Source: Glaciimonas sp. PAMC28666
Lineage (GTDB): Bacteria; Pseudomonadota; Gammaproteobacteria; Burkholderiales; Burkholderiaceae_D
Length of the DNA: 64,000 nucleotides
Direction: 5' to 3'
NCBI RefSeq assembly: GCF_016917355.1
Contig: NZ_CP070304.1
Location: 1,240,001 to 1,304,000 of the forward strand
Both the position numbers and the translations under genes were made by a program. The notes beneath the pieces are model-generated. The model was not told the origin of the DNA. It did no database searches and saw only the letters and a list, made by a program, of their open reading frames with translations. This document shows positions 12,601-21,629 of this stretch, piece by piece. How positions within the stretch are numbered: the stretch's first letter is position 1; each line of letters opens with the position of its first letter.

Positions 12601-12785
12601 AACATGCGATTGGTACGGGCGTGATCGGCGGGATGCTGACTGCGACCTTCCTGGCGATTTTCATGATCCCGATGTTCTTTGTCGTTATCAGTCAAATCGG
12701 CAAGGGTAAGAACAAAGACAAGCCGACACCCGCACCGTCCGGCGACGGTGGCGGTGACGCTGGTATTGTAAGAGAGGGACACTGA
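9609..12785 (+). CDS. RND multidrug efflux pump, HAE-1 family (AcrB/MexB type)
   Basis: At 1058 residues it is full length for a hydrophobe/amphiphile efflux RND transporter. It opens with the typical [17 protein letters not shown], followed by the first porter half and the first TM bundle. The proton-relay region ([22 protein letters not shown], which carries the Asp-Asp pair of TM4) is intact. The duplicated second half includes QEQGTMF-like and [12 protein letters not shown] segments. It works in the inner membrane, driven by proton influx, capturing substrates from the periplasm. A strong AAGGAG lies 10 nt before the ATG. Substrates are probably hydrophobic antibiotics, detergents or aromatics, but the exact range cannot be inferred. 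Confidence 0.95.
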   Translation: MANFFIDRPIFAWVIAIILMLAGLASVFNLPIAQYPTIAPPAIQISANYAGASASTVENTVTQVIEQQMSGLDHLLYLSSSSDDSGTAVITLTFAPGTNADIAQVQVQNKLQLATPLLPQAVQQNGTKVTKSSSSFLLAMAFVSEDGSMARNDLTNYVASKVQDQISRIDGVGTVQLFGSQYAMRIWLDATRLTNFALTPLDVKNAVSAQNVQIAAGSLGGTPSVPGQMLQATITQSTLLQTPEQFGNILLKVNADGSQVRIKDVARIELGAENYNFDTKYNGQPAAGFGIQLATGANALDTANAVRAKIDQLSKYFPQGMAVKYPYDTTPFVKLSIEEVFKTLLEGIVLVFLVMYLFLQNLRATLIPTIAVPVVLLGTFAIMSTVGFSINVLSMFGLVLAIGLLVDDAIVVVENVERIMAEEGLSPRDATRKAMGQITGALIGVALVLSAVFVPVAFSSGSVGAIYRQFSLTIVAAMILSVLVALILTPALCATLLKPIPQGHHEEKTGFFGWFNRTFNKSQQKYHSSVTHVIQRSGRWLIIYVAIIVVVGLLFVKMPKSFLPDEDQGTMFVLVQTPTGSTQERTAKALSDVTNYLLKDEKSIVNATFSLNGFSFAARGQNSGLVFVQMKDYKDRQAADQKVQALVGRMFKHFGTYKDATIIPVSPPSIPELGTASGFDLELVDQAGVGHEKLMEARDMLLGLAAKDPTLALVRPNGLSDTPQFKVNIDREKANALGVAASDIDQTFSIAWGASYVNNFLDTDNRIKKVFVQGDAPFRMSPEDIDKWYVRNATGGMVPFTAFATGSWIYGSPKLERYNGVSSVEIQGAAAPGKSTGQAMEAIEAIAAKLPAGIGYEWTGLSKQERQSGSQAPLLYAISILVVFLSLAALYESWSIPFSVIMVVPLGVLGALIAVALRGLENDVFFQVGLLTTVGLSAKNAILIVEFARDLRMQGMSTVEAAIEAARLRLRPILMTSLAFILGVLPLALSNGAGSASQHAIGTGVIGGMLTATFLAIFMIPMFFVVISQIGKGKNKDKPTPAPSGDGGGDAGIVREGH

Positions 12786-12786
12786 C

Positions 12787-14322
12787 ATGCTAAAACGCTC
12801 TCTCCTCGTGACCGCGGTCGCGATCCTGGCCGCAGGTTGCTCACTGCAGCCGGCTTATCAACGTCCTGACGCGCCGGTTGCATCGTCGTTTCCTGCTGGT
12901 GGCGTGTATGACGCGCAACCGGACGGAGCGACCCCGGCGACCACAAACAGCGATACAGGCAGTGCCAAAGGCCTGACTGCCGCCGATATCGGCTGGCGTA
13001 ACTTCTTCTCCGATCCGCGCTTGCAAAAGATCGAAGAACTCGCGCTAAAAAACAATCGCGACTTGCGCGTATCGATGCTTAACGTAGAAGCGGCGCAGGC
13101 CCGCTATCAAGTCACCCGCGCCGGATTGTTTCCATCAATCGGTGCCAGCGCGTCAAAAGACAGAACGCGCACGCCTCTGGATCTTTCACCTACCGGTGTG
13201 ACGCTCTCAACTACCTATTCGGTCGGACTGAATGCATCATGGGAGATCGATTTCTTTGGCCGCATCCGTAGCCTGAAAGATCAGGCGCTCGCCCAATACC
13301 TTTCCACGGCCGAGGCCCGCAAGGCAGCAGAAATATCCTTATTGTCTGCTGTCGCTGCGCAATATCTGACCATGCTCGCCTACGATGACCAATTGGTAGT
13401 GACCAGAAATACGCTGACCAATACGCAGGAATCGTTCCGCATCAGCAAATTGCAGTTCGATACTGGCACCGGATCGGAACTCGATCTGCGCCAGGCGCAG
13501 GGTATTCTGGAACAGGCATCGGCCAACCTGCAATCGCAAATGCGGCTGCGGGCACAGGCAGAAAATGCGCTGGTCCTTCTGGTCGGCCAGCCGCTACCCG
13601 CCGATCTTCCTACGGGTCTGACGCTCGATAGCCAAAATTTGCTCACCGATATCCCCGCTGGCTTGCCTTCCGATCTGCTGGTACGACGCCCGGATATCGC
13701 AGCGGCCGAACAAACCCTTATTAGCGCGAATGCCAATATTGGCGCTGCACGCGCGGCGTTCTTCCCCGAGATTTCACTCACCGGAACGCTTGGCACCTTA
13801 TCGCCATCGTTCGGTGGGTTGTTTAATTCAGGGTCCCGGGCCTGGTCGTTCATGCCGCAGATCTCGCTACCGATCTTTAGTGGCGGTGCCAACACAGCGA
13901 ACCTGGAATTAGCGCAAGTTGAAAAACGCATCGAAATCGCCAATTATCAAAAGGCGATCCAGACTGCATTCCGCGAAGTAGCCGACGGACTGGCTGCCCG
14001 AGGGACCTACGACAGCCAGATCGCATCTCTCGAGCGTTATACACAATCCCAAAGCCGCCGACTGGAGCTATCGGATCTGCGGTATCGCAATGGCGTGGAC
14101 AACTATCTAAGCGTGCTGACAGCGCAAACCGATCTGTACAACGCACAACTTATCCTGATAACTGCGCGTTTGCAACGCCTGACCAATCTCGTCGATTTAT
14201 ATCAATATTTAGGAGGTGGATGGATTGAGCACACCGGTGATCAGCCACGTCCGGCGGATGCCGTGGGTGATTACAGGATCGATAAAAAGCCGACTACCAA
14301 CACAATGGCTCCCACAAAGTAA
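12787..14322 (+). CDS. RND efflux outer-membrane lipoprotein (OprM/NodT family)
   Basis: This 511-residue outer-membrane factor has a lipobox (AAGC) after a short signal peptide, the family opener SLQPAYQRPDAP, and two internally repeated outer-membrane efflux domains (about residues 70-270 and 290-480). ATG follows the pump stop codon after a single base, showing tight coupling. The protein should form the trimeric TolC-like channel for this pump. The tail after residue about 470 (EHTGDQPRPADAVGDYR...) is a variable extension. The operon then runs into a convergent MarR-type gene 85 nt away. Confidence 0.95.
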   Translation: MLKRSLLVTAVAILAAGCSLQPAYQRPDAPVASSFPAGGVYDAQPDGATPATTNSDTGSAKGLTAADIGWRNFFSDPRLQKIEELALKNNRDLRVSMLNVEAAQARYQVTRAGLFPSIGASASKDRTRTPLDLSPTGVTLSTTYSVGLNASWEIDFFGRIRSLKDQALAQYLSTAEARKAAEISLLSAVAAQYLTMLAYDDQLVVTRNTLTNTQESFRISKLQFDTGTGSELDLRQAQGILEQASANLQSQMRLRAQAENALVLLVGQPLPADLPTGLTLDSQNLLTDIPAGLPSDLLVRRPDIAAAEQTLISANANIGAARAAFFPEISLTGTLGTLSPSFGGLFNSGSRAWSFMPQISLPIFSGGANTANLELAQVEKRIEIANYQKAIQTAFREVADGLAARGTYDSQIASLERYTQSQSRRLELSDLRYRNGVDNYLSVLTAQTDLYNAQLILITARLQRLTNLVDLYQYLGGGWIEHTGDQPRPADAVGDYRIDKKPTTNTMAPTK

Positions 14323-14407
14323 ATCGTTTGATGACCGCCTGATCACTCGTTGCCCGTCGAGCCGAGGTGTTGCTGTTCATGGTGTCAAAAACAACGCAAT
14401 AGGCCCA

Positions 14408-14959
14408 TCATTTTTTGCGGGCCTTACCTTCGCGGGCAACCTGAATCTCGCTTGCCGAAGCTTGTTTTTCTTGTTCCTTCCCTACTCTGACAGTCGTCGG
14501 CGTTACCGCTAACGCGACATGTAAAACCACGTCCGGTTCCGCTGCAATAAATCCTTCAAATGCATTTAGCAGATCAATCATTACCGGTTCGCCGAAGGCT
14601 TGCTCAATATATTTATATTGCAGATCAATTAAGGGGGCAATCTCACGAATAAGCTGATCGCCGCTTGGCGCCAACCGCACCAGCATGCGCCGTCGATCAT
14701 CGGCAACCCGCCTGCGACAAACCAGGCCCACCTCCTCCATACGCGCCAGGACGCCGGTCATGCTGGAACTCAATATTTGGCACATATCACATAGCTCCCG
14801 CGGCTCTAACTGCCCATGTTCATCCAGCAAACGCAAAATTCTCCACTGCTGCTCAGTCACACCGAAGTGATTCAGAATTGGTCGAAAGTGAGACATCAAG
14901 CGGTCCCGTGCTTTCAGAAAAAGTTGTGGTAGATTTTTATAAGCGATCCGATGTTTCAA
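14408..14959 (-). CDS. MarR family regulator, HpaR-like
   Basis: The 183-residue protein is a winged-helix MarR regulator. The N-terminal half (NLPQLFLKARDRLMSHFRPILNHFGVTEQQWRILRLL) and the recognition helix area (CQILSSSMTGVLARMEEVGLV) resemble HpaR, the repressor of homoprotocatechuate degradation, and related aromatic-sensing MarR proteins. Wing residues RRRVADDRRRMLVRL are clear. Translation starts at TTG with a strong GGAGG upstream. It is convergent with the efflux operon, so control of that pump is plausible but unproven. An HpaB-like hydroxylase exists 27 kb away but has its own TetR neighbour. Confidence 0.85.
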   Translation of the reverse strand: MKHRIAYKNLPQLFLKARDRLMSHFRPILNHFGVTEQQWRILRLLDEHGQLEPRELCDMCQILSSSMTGVLARMEEVGLVCRRRVADDRRRMLVRLAPSGDQLIREIAPLIDLQYKYIEQAFGEPVMIDLLNAFEGFIAAEPDVVLHVALAVTPTTVRVGKEQEKQASASEIQVAREGKARKK

Positions 14960-15003
14960 ACCACCCTCCTTTCAAGTGCTTAGTGTTTTAAAGATGACCA
15001 GAA

Positions 15004-15945
15004 TCAGGTCAGACAGTAATTAACCACTTCAAGCGGCGCTGGAACATTCTCGTCATCTAATGATTCACGCAGGTTAATTTCAATTGTCCGACAAATCGCG
15101 TCCAACGGCAGGTCATTGGATTCCAACCCAAATGGCTCTTCAATCTCGTCCCCCAATGCATCCAGACCATAAAAAGTATATGAAACAATAGCGACCACAA
15201 AGGGCGTCATAAAGCCAATCGAATCGACTAGCCCAAACGGTAAAAGGAAGCAGTAAAGGTAAGCTGTGCGATGCAATAGCAGCGTATAGGAAAAAGGAAT
15301 CGGCGTACCTTTGATACGCTCGCACGAAGCCGCCGCGGCCGCCATCGAAGACAAGGTGGCATCAATCTCGCCAGCCAGACATGGCGCAATTCGTCCTTCC
15401 TTTAAACACCGCTGTAAATCCAACCCCATTCTCAGCATCAGAAAATCTGGTTTGTTGGATGACTTGTCGATCTTGTTCCATTCAGACTCAACGAGAAAGC
15501 CCTTCAGCTCGGTATCGACATTGCAACCGCGCAGATGGTGTCGTACAGCATGTGCGAAAGCGATCGCCCGATAGATCATACGTACCCGAGTATCCGCCAG
15601 GCCAAGGCTTGCTGCGGCAGGCTCCGGGTAGGAAATTAGGCTTTGACACTGACGCGACAAACTGCGGCTTCTATGTACCAGTTCGCCCCATAATTTGCGC
15701 CCTTCCCAAAACCGGTCATACGCAGCATTGTTCCTAAATCCCAAAAAAATTGCTATCGGCAGCCCGATTAAAGTAAAGGGAATCGTCGTCAGTGTAATTT
15801 TCAAGTCAAACAGATCACCATGCTTGAGAGTCACCAAAATGGCAACCACGGAGTTGAAGATCAACGACGGCATAATTCGCGGCATCACTGATCCACGAAG
15901 CACAAAAAACAGTCTGAACCCGGACGGACGGTCTCTGATAATCAT
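15004..15945 (-). CDS. Bestrophin-like chloride/anion channel (YneE family)
   Basis: The 313-residue protein fits the bacterial bestrophin family (about 300 residues, homopentameric anion or cation channels of the inner membrane). Visible family features are the N-terminal MIIRDRPSGFRLFFVLRGSVMPRI, the segment IPFTLIGLPIAIFLGFRNNAAYDRFWEGRKLWGELV, with N-x-x-x-x-D-R-x-W, and a late pair of hydrophobic helices around residues 215-255 followed by DALGDEIEEPFG. Four membrane segments are expected. It is the upstream neighbour of the MarR gene in the same direction, with a 44-nt gap, so the two might be cotranscribed. Confidence 0.85.
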   Translation of the reverse strand: MIIRDRPSGFRLFFVLRGSVMPRIMPSLIFNSVVAILVTLKHGDLFDLKITLTTIPFTLIGLPIAIFLGFRNNAAYDRFWEGRKLWGELVHRSRSLSRQCQSLISYPEPAAASLGLADTRVRMIYRAIAFAHAVRHHLRGCNVDTELKGFLVESEWNKIDKSSNKPDFLMLRMGLDLQRCLKEGRIAPCLAGEIDATLSSMAAAAASCERIKGTPIPFSYTLLLHRTAYLYCFLLPFGLVDSIGFMTPFVVAIVSYTFYGLDALGDEIEEPFGLESNDLPLDAICRTIEINLRESLDDENVPAPLEVVNYCLT

Positions 15946-16510
15946 TTGAAATCTCTATTGTATTAATTTACTAACATGTGAGTGATTATAATGACGATTG
16001 TGTTTGCACGTCAATGCGTAATCAGGAGGAAACGAGACAAAACTCTTAAGATAGCGGGAGATCGAACGGATCAATGTTTGGTGGCCGCATTGCTGAGGGG
16101 AATTTGTATCTTTGAGGGAATCAATGTCCTCAATAAATAGGGTTTAAAACCGTCCGGATACCGAGCATCATTTCTAATGTCTATCGAGAGTTAGATTTGT
16201 GAATAAGTGACTTCGCATAGCGTTGTAATCTCATAAAATTTGTGTCATTAATCAGTCAAGAATGTGTCTGAAATTACCTCAACGAAATTTCAAAAAAATA
16301 TTATTTTTTTCTTCAAAAAATATGAATCCACGCAAAAATTGCGCGCGTATACCCCTCTAGCAAAAACTTAACCTGTGGAGTGATTGAACTTCAAAAGTTC
16401 AGGGTGATGCTATTGCTCAAAACCATTTTAGAAAAAGGAAATTCAATTTCGATAGAAATATCACGTTGATAGTTGCGTCTTACGAATATCTAATCTCAAG
16501 GAGAAATATT
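15946..16510. other. AT-rich divergent promoter region
   Basis: No gene is visible in this 565-nt stretch between the divergent bestrophin and ferritin-like genes. It is much richer in A and T than its neighbours (16240-16330 especially) and should hold both promoters plus a palindrome at 16385. Confidence 0.5.
16385..16401. promoter_or_regulatory. Palindrome upstream of ferritin-like gene
   Basis: TGAACTT-CAA-AAGTTCA is a perfect inverted repeat with 7-bp arms, located 110 nt before the ferritin-like start codon. The size suits a dimeric repressor site, but no regulator is known. Confidence 0.35.
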
Positions 16511-17488
16511 ATGTCTGACAAAAATTTAACAATTGAACTACTCGAAAAACGTGGCGAAAAATTAGCAAAACGGCGTACGTTTTTTAAAAATATCGGAGGC
16601 CTTAGCGTAGGTATGGTGGCTGGCTCCATGCTCACAGCTTGCGGTGGCGGCGTCTCCAGCGCAATCGCGCAAATGGCAGTTCCCACGGACATTGACATTC
16701 TAAACTTCGCCCTTAATCTGGAATATCTGGAAGCGCAGTTTTACTCCTACGCTGTATTCGGTACGGGGCTTCCGGCGGCCATGTTAACCGGCACCGGCAC
16801 GCAAGGAGCCGTGGTCGGCGGCCAGCAGGTTCCGTTTGCAGATCCGTTGGTCGCACAATACGCAAAAGAAATTGCTAAAGATGAACTTGCGCACGTAGGT
16901 TTTCTGCGCGCCGCTCTGGGTTCTGCTGCCGTAGCGCAACCGGCACTGGACGTCGGCGGCACGGATCCTAACGGTGCGTTTTCGCAAGCCGCACGCGCCG
17001 CTGGATTGGTGCCCGCAGGAGTAGCATTTAATCCCTACGCGAGCGATGCAAACTTCCTGCTCGGTGCATTCATCTTTGAAGACGTCGGCGTTACTGCATA
17101 TAAGGGCGCTTCCCCCTTAATAGAGAACAAAACATTCCTCGAAGCTGCAGCCGGAATTCTGGCGGCCGAGGCCTATCACGCATCACTGGTCAGAACGGTA
17201 CTGTACTCGAAAGGCATCACCACCACGCCAGCGTTGATCAGCTCTGCGAATGCCATCTCCGGCGCTCGGAACAGCCTCAATGGTAACAACGGTAAAGACC
17301 AGGGCATTACCAATGCGACCGATCCGACGATGTCCAACATCGTCCCTCTCGATAGCAATGGGCTTGCATTCAGCCGCAGCGCCGGTGACGTGCTGAACAT
17401 CGCTTATCTGACCAAACAGTCGGTCACCATGGGTGGCTTTTTCCCAAAAGGTGCGAATGGTAAGCTCAACATGAGTAGCCAGTTTTAA
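16511..17488 (+). CDS. Ferritin-like domain protein, predicted Tat lipoprotein
   Basis: The 325-residue product has KRRTFFKNIGG near residue 20, which resembles a twin-arginine export motif, followed by a hydrophobic stretch and LTAC, a lipobox. It would therefore be folded before export and held in the envelope. The mature part is a ferritin-like four-helix bundle: ILNFALNLEYLEAQFYSYA supplies a Glu pair, KDELAHVGFLRAAL gives E-x-x-H, FEDVGVTAYKG a further Glu, and AEAYHASLVR the last E-x-x-H. Such proteins are often found in stress-related clusters; activity is unknown. The start after AAGGAG is preferred to one 15 codons upstream. Confidence 0.85.
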   Translation: MSDKNLTIELLEKRGEKLAKRRTFFKNIGGLSVGMVAGSMLTACGGGVSSAIAQMAVPTDIDILNFALNLEYLEAQFYSYAVFGTGLPAAMLTGTGTQGAVVGGQQVPFADPLVAQYAKEIAKDELAHVGFLRAALGSAAVAQPALDVGGTDPNGAFSQAARAAGLVPAGVAFNPYASDANFLLGAFIFEDVGVTAYKGASPLIENKTFLEAAAGILAAEAYHASLVRTVLYSKGITTTPALISSANAISGARNSLNGNNGKDQGITNATDPTMSNIVPLDSNGLAFSRSAGDVLNIAYLTKQSVTMGGFFPKGANGKLNMSSQF

Positions 17489-17644
17489 CCTTCCCCTGAT
17501 CGCCGAAGTGATCTCGACGCGAGGGCACCGGCCGGTGAACCTCGCGCCTTCTAAAGCGTTCAGGAGATTGTAGATGTGCAAGCAGTATCATAATCAGCGC
17601 GCGTAGATGCGCTAACGGAATTCAGAAAATAATTGGAGCTTACG

Positions 17645-18994
17645 ATGCCGCCTCCAGCACTCACGCTTGCCCCTGACTGGGTCGAGGAAAACACAACCGA
17701 ACTGGCTTTAACCAATGCAACCAATACCATTCGAGAAGTGCCGGTACGCGCCAGCGAGCCGTGGCTGCGGCGGTTGTTCGCATTTATAGGTCCTGGTTAT
17801 CTGGTCGCTGTGGGTTACATGGACCCGGGTAACTGGGCCACAGACCTCGCTGGTGGATCAGCTTATGGCTACAAGTTATTATGGATTGTGATGGCATCAA
17901 GTTTCATGGCGATGGTGCTGCAGATTCTCTCCGCCAAACTGGGCATAGTGGCCGGCATGGATTTGGCACAATTATGTCGAAAACATTCCTCACCGCGCTC
18001 GACGATATGTCAATGGCTACTTTGTGAAGTAGCGATTTGTGCATGTGATATCGCAGAAGTAATCGGCACCGCGATCGCTCTGAAACTGTTATTCAATATC
18101 CCGCTTGCGTGGGGCGTTGCACTGACGGTACTGGACGTGCTGGTGATCCTCTGGCTACAAAAATGTGGATTTCGTTATCTTGAAGCTTTCGTTATCAGTC
18201 TGCTGTCATTAGTATTTATTTGTTTCTCGATTAATCTGCTACTCTCCCAACCCGCCTGGACTAATGTATTTTCCGGCTTCATTCCGACCTCGGAAACCGT
18301 CACCAATCCGGGCATGCTGTACCTGGCAATTGGCATCATCGGCGCAACCGTCATGCCGCACAATCTGTATCTGCATTCATCCACGGTTCAAACACGAAAG
18401 TTCGCCAAGACATCGCGCGGCAAACGCGAAGCGATTACCTTTGCGACGGTCGATATCGTGATCGCACTATGTCTGGCTCTGTTCGTCAACGCAGCGATAC
18501 TGATTACCTCAGCGGCGGTATTCCATGCCCACGGCCAGCATGGCATTGCCGAGTTGCAGGACGCCTACCGCCTGATCGGCCCGCTCACGGGCTCAACCAT
18601 CGCCAGTTTCCTGTTTGCGCTGGCACTTCTCGCTTCTGGCCAGAGTTCGTCGGTGACCGCAACAATGGCTGGTCAGATCATCATGGAAGGATATGTCAAC
18701 CTCAAGATGTCGCCCTGGGCTCGACGCCTGATTACGCGTTCACTGGCGATCATCCCGGCGCTGTTCGTTACCCTCATCTGCGGTGAAGCGGGGATAGGAA
18801 AACTGCTTTTATTCAGCCAAGTGGTACTCAGTTTGCAGCTTCCGTTTGCGATGGCACCGTTAATCCGATTCACCAGCAATAAAAATATTATGGGGGAATT
18901 CACCAATTCCAGAGGCATGGTAGTGTTAGCGTGGATTACCATGGTGATTATTGTTTGTTTAAACGTCATTCTCATCTGGAAAGCGCTCTTTTAG
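17645..18994 (+). CDS. mntH: Nramp family divalent metal transporter (MntH-like)
   Basis: The 449-residue inner-membrane protein is a proton-coupled Mn2+/Fe2+ importer by family. The metal-binding helix-1 motif DPGNWATD and the helix-6 motif MPHNLYLHS are both intact, and about eleven hydrophobic helices follow a 45-residue hydrophilic N-terminus. The start used is the ATG with GGAG 8 nt upstream; a TTG 12 nt earlier is less likely. It follows the ferritin-like gene in the same orientation after 156 nt. No MntR-type site was recognised with confidence. Whether the main substrate is manganese or iron cannot be told from the sequence. Confidence 0.92.
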   Translation: MPPPALTLAPDWVEENTTELALTNATNTIREVPVRASEPWLRRLFAFIGPGYLVAVGYMDPGNWATDLAGGSAYGYKLLWIVMASSFMAMVLQILSAKLGIVAGMDLAQLCRKHSSPRSTICQWLLCEVAICACDIAEVIGTAIALKLLFNIPLAWGVALTVLDVLVILWLQKCGFRYLEAFVISLLSLVFICFSINLLLSQPAWTNVFSGFIPTSETVTNPGMLYLAIGIIGATVMPHNLYLHSSTVQTRKFAKTSRGKREAITFATVDIVIALCLALFVNAAILITSAAVFHAHGQHGIAELQDAYRLIGPLTGSTIASFLFALALLASGQSSSVTATMAGQIIMEGYVNLKMSPWARRLITRSLAIIPALFVTLICGEAGIGKLLLFSQVVLSLQLPFAMAPLIRFTSNKNIMGEFTNSRGMVVLAWITMVIIVCLNVILIWKALF

Positions 18995-19047
18995 TATGGT
19001 AGCGGTACGATTTTTAAATGTTTGTAAACATCCAAAGGAAACTCTGA

Positions 19048-19623
19048 ATGGGGAAAGGCCGCCTGGAAGCATTTAGCGATGGCGTGATCGCCATTATCAT
19101 CACGATCATGGTGCTCGAAATGAAAGTCCCGCACGGCGATGACTTCGGTTCACTACGATTGCTTTACCCCGTATTTTTCAGCTACGTCCTCAGTTTTGTC
19201 TATACCGGCATCTATTGGAACAATCATCACCACATGTTTCATGTAATTCAGAAGATCAGCGGACCGGTTCTTTGGGCAAATTTACATCTTCTATTCTGGC
19301 TCTCACTCATCCCGTTTGCCACCGGATGGATGGGTGAAAATCATTTTTCCGCAGTCCCGACAGCGTTATATGGCGTGGTACTGCTGATGGCTGGAATTGC
19401 CTACTACATCCTGAGTCGCAGCCTGATCAAACTTCAAGGAAAAGATTCTCCGTTAGCCAAAGCCATCGGCAAGGATACGAAAGGCAAGTTATCCGTCGTC
19501 GCTTATGCTATCGCAATACCACTCACTTTTTTCAATCGATGGGTAGCGCTGGCAATGTATGTTCTGGTAGCAATCATGTGGTTAATTCCCGATCGGCGAA
19601 TCGAAAAAGTAGTCGATGATTAA
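19048..19623 (+). CDS. TMEM175 family (DUF1211) predicted K+ channel
   Basis: The 191-residue membrane protein starts with RLEAFSDGVIAIIITIMVLEM, which holds the R-x-x-x-F-S-D-G-V signature lining the pore of bacterial TMEM175 channels. Five or six hydrophobic helices fill the rest. The conserved NHHHMFH segment of DUF1211 proteins (residues about 56-62) is present. Family members form potassium-permeable tetramers. The gene lies 53 nt after mntH on the same strand and could be in the same transcript, although the spacer has no clear signal. Confidence 0.88.
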   Translation: MGKGRLEAFSDGVIAIIITIMVLEMKVPHGDDFGSLRLLYPVFFSYVLSFVYTGIYWNNHHHMFHVIQKISGPVLWANLHLLFWLSLIPFATGWMGENHFSAVPTALYGVVLLMAGIAYYILSRSLIKLQGKDSPLAKAIGKDTKGKLSVVAYAIAIPLTFFNRWVALAMYVLVAIMWLIPDRRIEKVVDD

Positions 19624-19807
19624 ACGCGATGTTATGGCGATAACAGCAAAAGATAATAGTCACGAGCGCTGGCGTTCAGTGCCGACACAGCGTTTGCTTT
19701 GAGCATTTTTCAAGACCAGGTGTGTGAGGACCAGTTCGTCCCCGACGCTGACATGATGATTCCCTGTGAAGATTTCCATCTGCAAATCAGACTTTTGAAA
19801 GATCGGC

Positions 19808-20398
19808 GTGAAAAAAAGAAAATTTATCATCACTGCACTTTACGCAACCGCAATGCCAGCTTTCGCGAAAAAAAATCCGGAACAGAATAAAGCAGCCGGC
19901 CCCACATTATTGACGATCAGCGGCGCCATTGGGAAAGGTAATCGCGGCGCGCTAGATCCAGCATTGGATCAAATGATGCACAAGCAAAACATACAGTTCG
20001 ACAAAGCCCACGTATTTAATTTCGCGACCCTGACAGCCTTACCTGCGGTTGAAATAAAGCCGACGCTAGAATACGACGCTAAAGTACATACATTGCGCGG
20101 ACCGTTATTAGTCGATGTTATCGCCGCTGCAACCGATAGAGTGTTACCCGAAAATACAGCGGTAAAACTCCGTGCTGTCGATGGTTATGTCATTCAGGTC
20201 CCATTGGCAGACCTAAGAAAATACCGCTTTATCGTCGCTACGCACCTCGACGCACAGCCGATTGCTCTAGGCGGATTGGGACCATTATGGGCCGTCTATG
20301 ACGCAGATCGCTTTCCTGAGATGATGTCACGACCGCTGTCAGCGCGATTTTCCTTATGCCCGTGGGCGCTGTATTACATTGCGTTGAGCGCTGCTTAG
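19808..20398 (+). CDS. Exported protein with molybdopterin-oxidoreductase-like fold
   Basis: The 196-residue product starts at GTG, has a short signal peptide (MKKRKFIITALYATAMPAFA) and then a domain like the small stand-alone oxidoreductase/molybdopterin-binding family: LLTISGAIG, FNFATLTALP, GPLLVDVIAA, DGYVIQVPLADLRKY, FIVATHLDAQPI and GPLWAVYD. Members are usually described as sulfite-oxidase-like. Here the only Cys lies near the C-terminus (FSLCPW), so the usual molybdenum-ligating Cys appears absent and catalysis is doubtful. The C-terminal 25 residues look unlike the family. The ribosome site is weak, so the exact start is uncertain. Nothing in the neighbourhood identifies a partner. 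Confidence 0.7.
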   Translation: MKKRKFIITALYATAMPAFAKKNPEQNKAAGPTLLTISGAIGKGNRGALDPALDQMMHKQNIQFDKAHVFNFATLTALPAVEIKPTLEYDAKVHTLRGPLLVDVIAAATDRVLPENTAVKLRAVDGYVIQVPLADLRKYRFIVATHLDAQPIALGGLGPLWAVYDADRFPEMMSRPLSARFSLCPWALYYIALSAA

Positions 20399-20666
20399 AA
20401 AAAAATTGACGAGGCATCGTCGGCGAAAGTTAAAAAGTTACGCAGCAGGAATCCATTACACATTACAGCCCGGCAAAAAAAAATGCTAAAAGGAAAGGCA
20501 TGTGGTTGCATGTTTTTTCAATCAATTTTCGCAAATATGGCGATGAACGCCTTCCTACATTACTATCCTGGGTTGCTCTTCTCTTGCGCCGATTTATACT
20601 GATTGCTGAGGTCTCAGCAACGGGCTAATCAATTGGTCCAACAACATAAATCCGCAGGAGTGAGCA

Positions 20667-21371
20667 ATGGAAACATCACTACATTCAATTCGGTTCCCAG
20701 GCGAAACCGACGCATATCGAATCGCACGAGACGGTCTGTTACAGGCAGAATTAGACTTGCGCAAGCAAACAGAAAAAGTTGCGGAATTGCGGAGAACGCT
20801 ACCCCTTGGCGGTACGCTGAAGGAAGATTATCTCTTCGAGCAAGTCGATCCCGATCATCCATCTTCCGATGCAGGAAAAAAAGTATCCCTTTCTGCGCTG
20901 TTCCGAGAAGGAAAAGGCAGCCTCCTCATCTACAGTTTCATGTACGGGCCAGAAATGCAACGGCCTTGCACATCCTGCACATCGATCCTCGACGGACTGA
21001 ACGGGACCATGCCTCATGTACTTCAGCGCGTCAATTTTGCCGTCGTCGCCAAATCGCCGATTCAGCGAATCCAGGCATTAGCCCAAGAACGTGGATGGAA
21101 TAATCTCCCCCTCCTCTCCTCGGCACACAACTCCTTCAACGCTGATTATCACGGCGAGACCGCGAACGGAAAGCAGATCCCCTCGCTCAACGTATTCGTG
21201 CGACGTGAGGGACAGATCTATCACACCTATAGTACCGAACTTCTTTTTTCTCCAACCAACCCCGGCCAGGATCCGCGGCACGTGGATGCGTTCTGGCCAT
21301 TGTGGAGTCTGTTCGATCTCACGCCTGAAGGACGCGGTGCTGATTGGCATCCTGAATTGCGTTATGACTGA
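20667..21371 (+). CDS. DUF899 family thioredoxin-fold protein
   Basis: The 234-residue protein matches DUF899: a helical N-terminus rich in Glu/Arg (RDGLLQAELDLRKQTEKVAELRRTLPLGG), then DYLFE, the thioredoxin-like core with LLIYSFMYGPEMQRPCTSCTSILDGLNG, and the C-terminal WPLWSLFDLTPEGRG. The C-x-x-C of PCTSC is retained, so a redox role is possible, though the family has no settled function. An AGGAG lies 8 nt before the ATG. It forms a single transcription unit in the plus direction, and no signal peptide is present. Confidence 0.85.
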   Translation: METSLHSIRFPGETDAYRIARDGLLQAELDLRKQTEKVAELRRTLPLGGTLKEDYLFEQVDPDHPSSDAGKKVSLSALFREGKGSLLIYSFMYGPEMQRPCTSCTSILDGLNGTMPHVLQRVNFAVVAKSPIQRIQALAQERGWNNLPLLSSAHNSFNADYHGETANGKQIPSLNVFVRREGQIYHTYSTELLFSPTNPGQDPRHVDAFWPLWSLFDLTPEGRGADWHPELRYD

Positions 21372-21552
21372 ATATCAGGTTGCCTGCTGATTTTATTGAT
21401 GCAGACTGGTAAGTAGCTGCAGAAGCTTGCGGTGGGCTTTTTGATAGGTATCAATGATAGCGGCTTGCATTGATTTCATTACCAGCATTATCCCTGCGGA
21501 GTCCGCTTTTCGGCTAAGTGATACCATGCGTTACAAGTTCAAATAACGATGG

Positions 21553-21577
21553 AAAAGGGCTTCATTGAAGCCCTTTT
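21553..21577 (-). terminator. Intrinsic terminator after the pyrB-like gene
   Basis: AAAAGGGCTTC pairs with GAAGCCCTTTT around an ATT loop; an 11-bp stem with A and T ends. It lies 52 nt past the minus-strand carbamoyltransferase stop codon and may also serve the DUF899 gene from the other side. Confidence 0.75.
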
Positions 21578-21629
21578 CGAATAGTTGGAATGCTCGAATG
21601 GAGGTGAGTAGGCCTCTCGATCGATGAAA

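Noticed and set aside
20603..21103. Plus-strand frame overlapping the DUF899 gene
   Set aside because: The overlapping frame encodes a full DUF899 protein with a perfect ribosome site, while this one has only basic low-information content.
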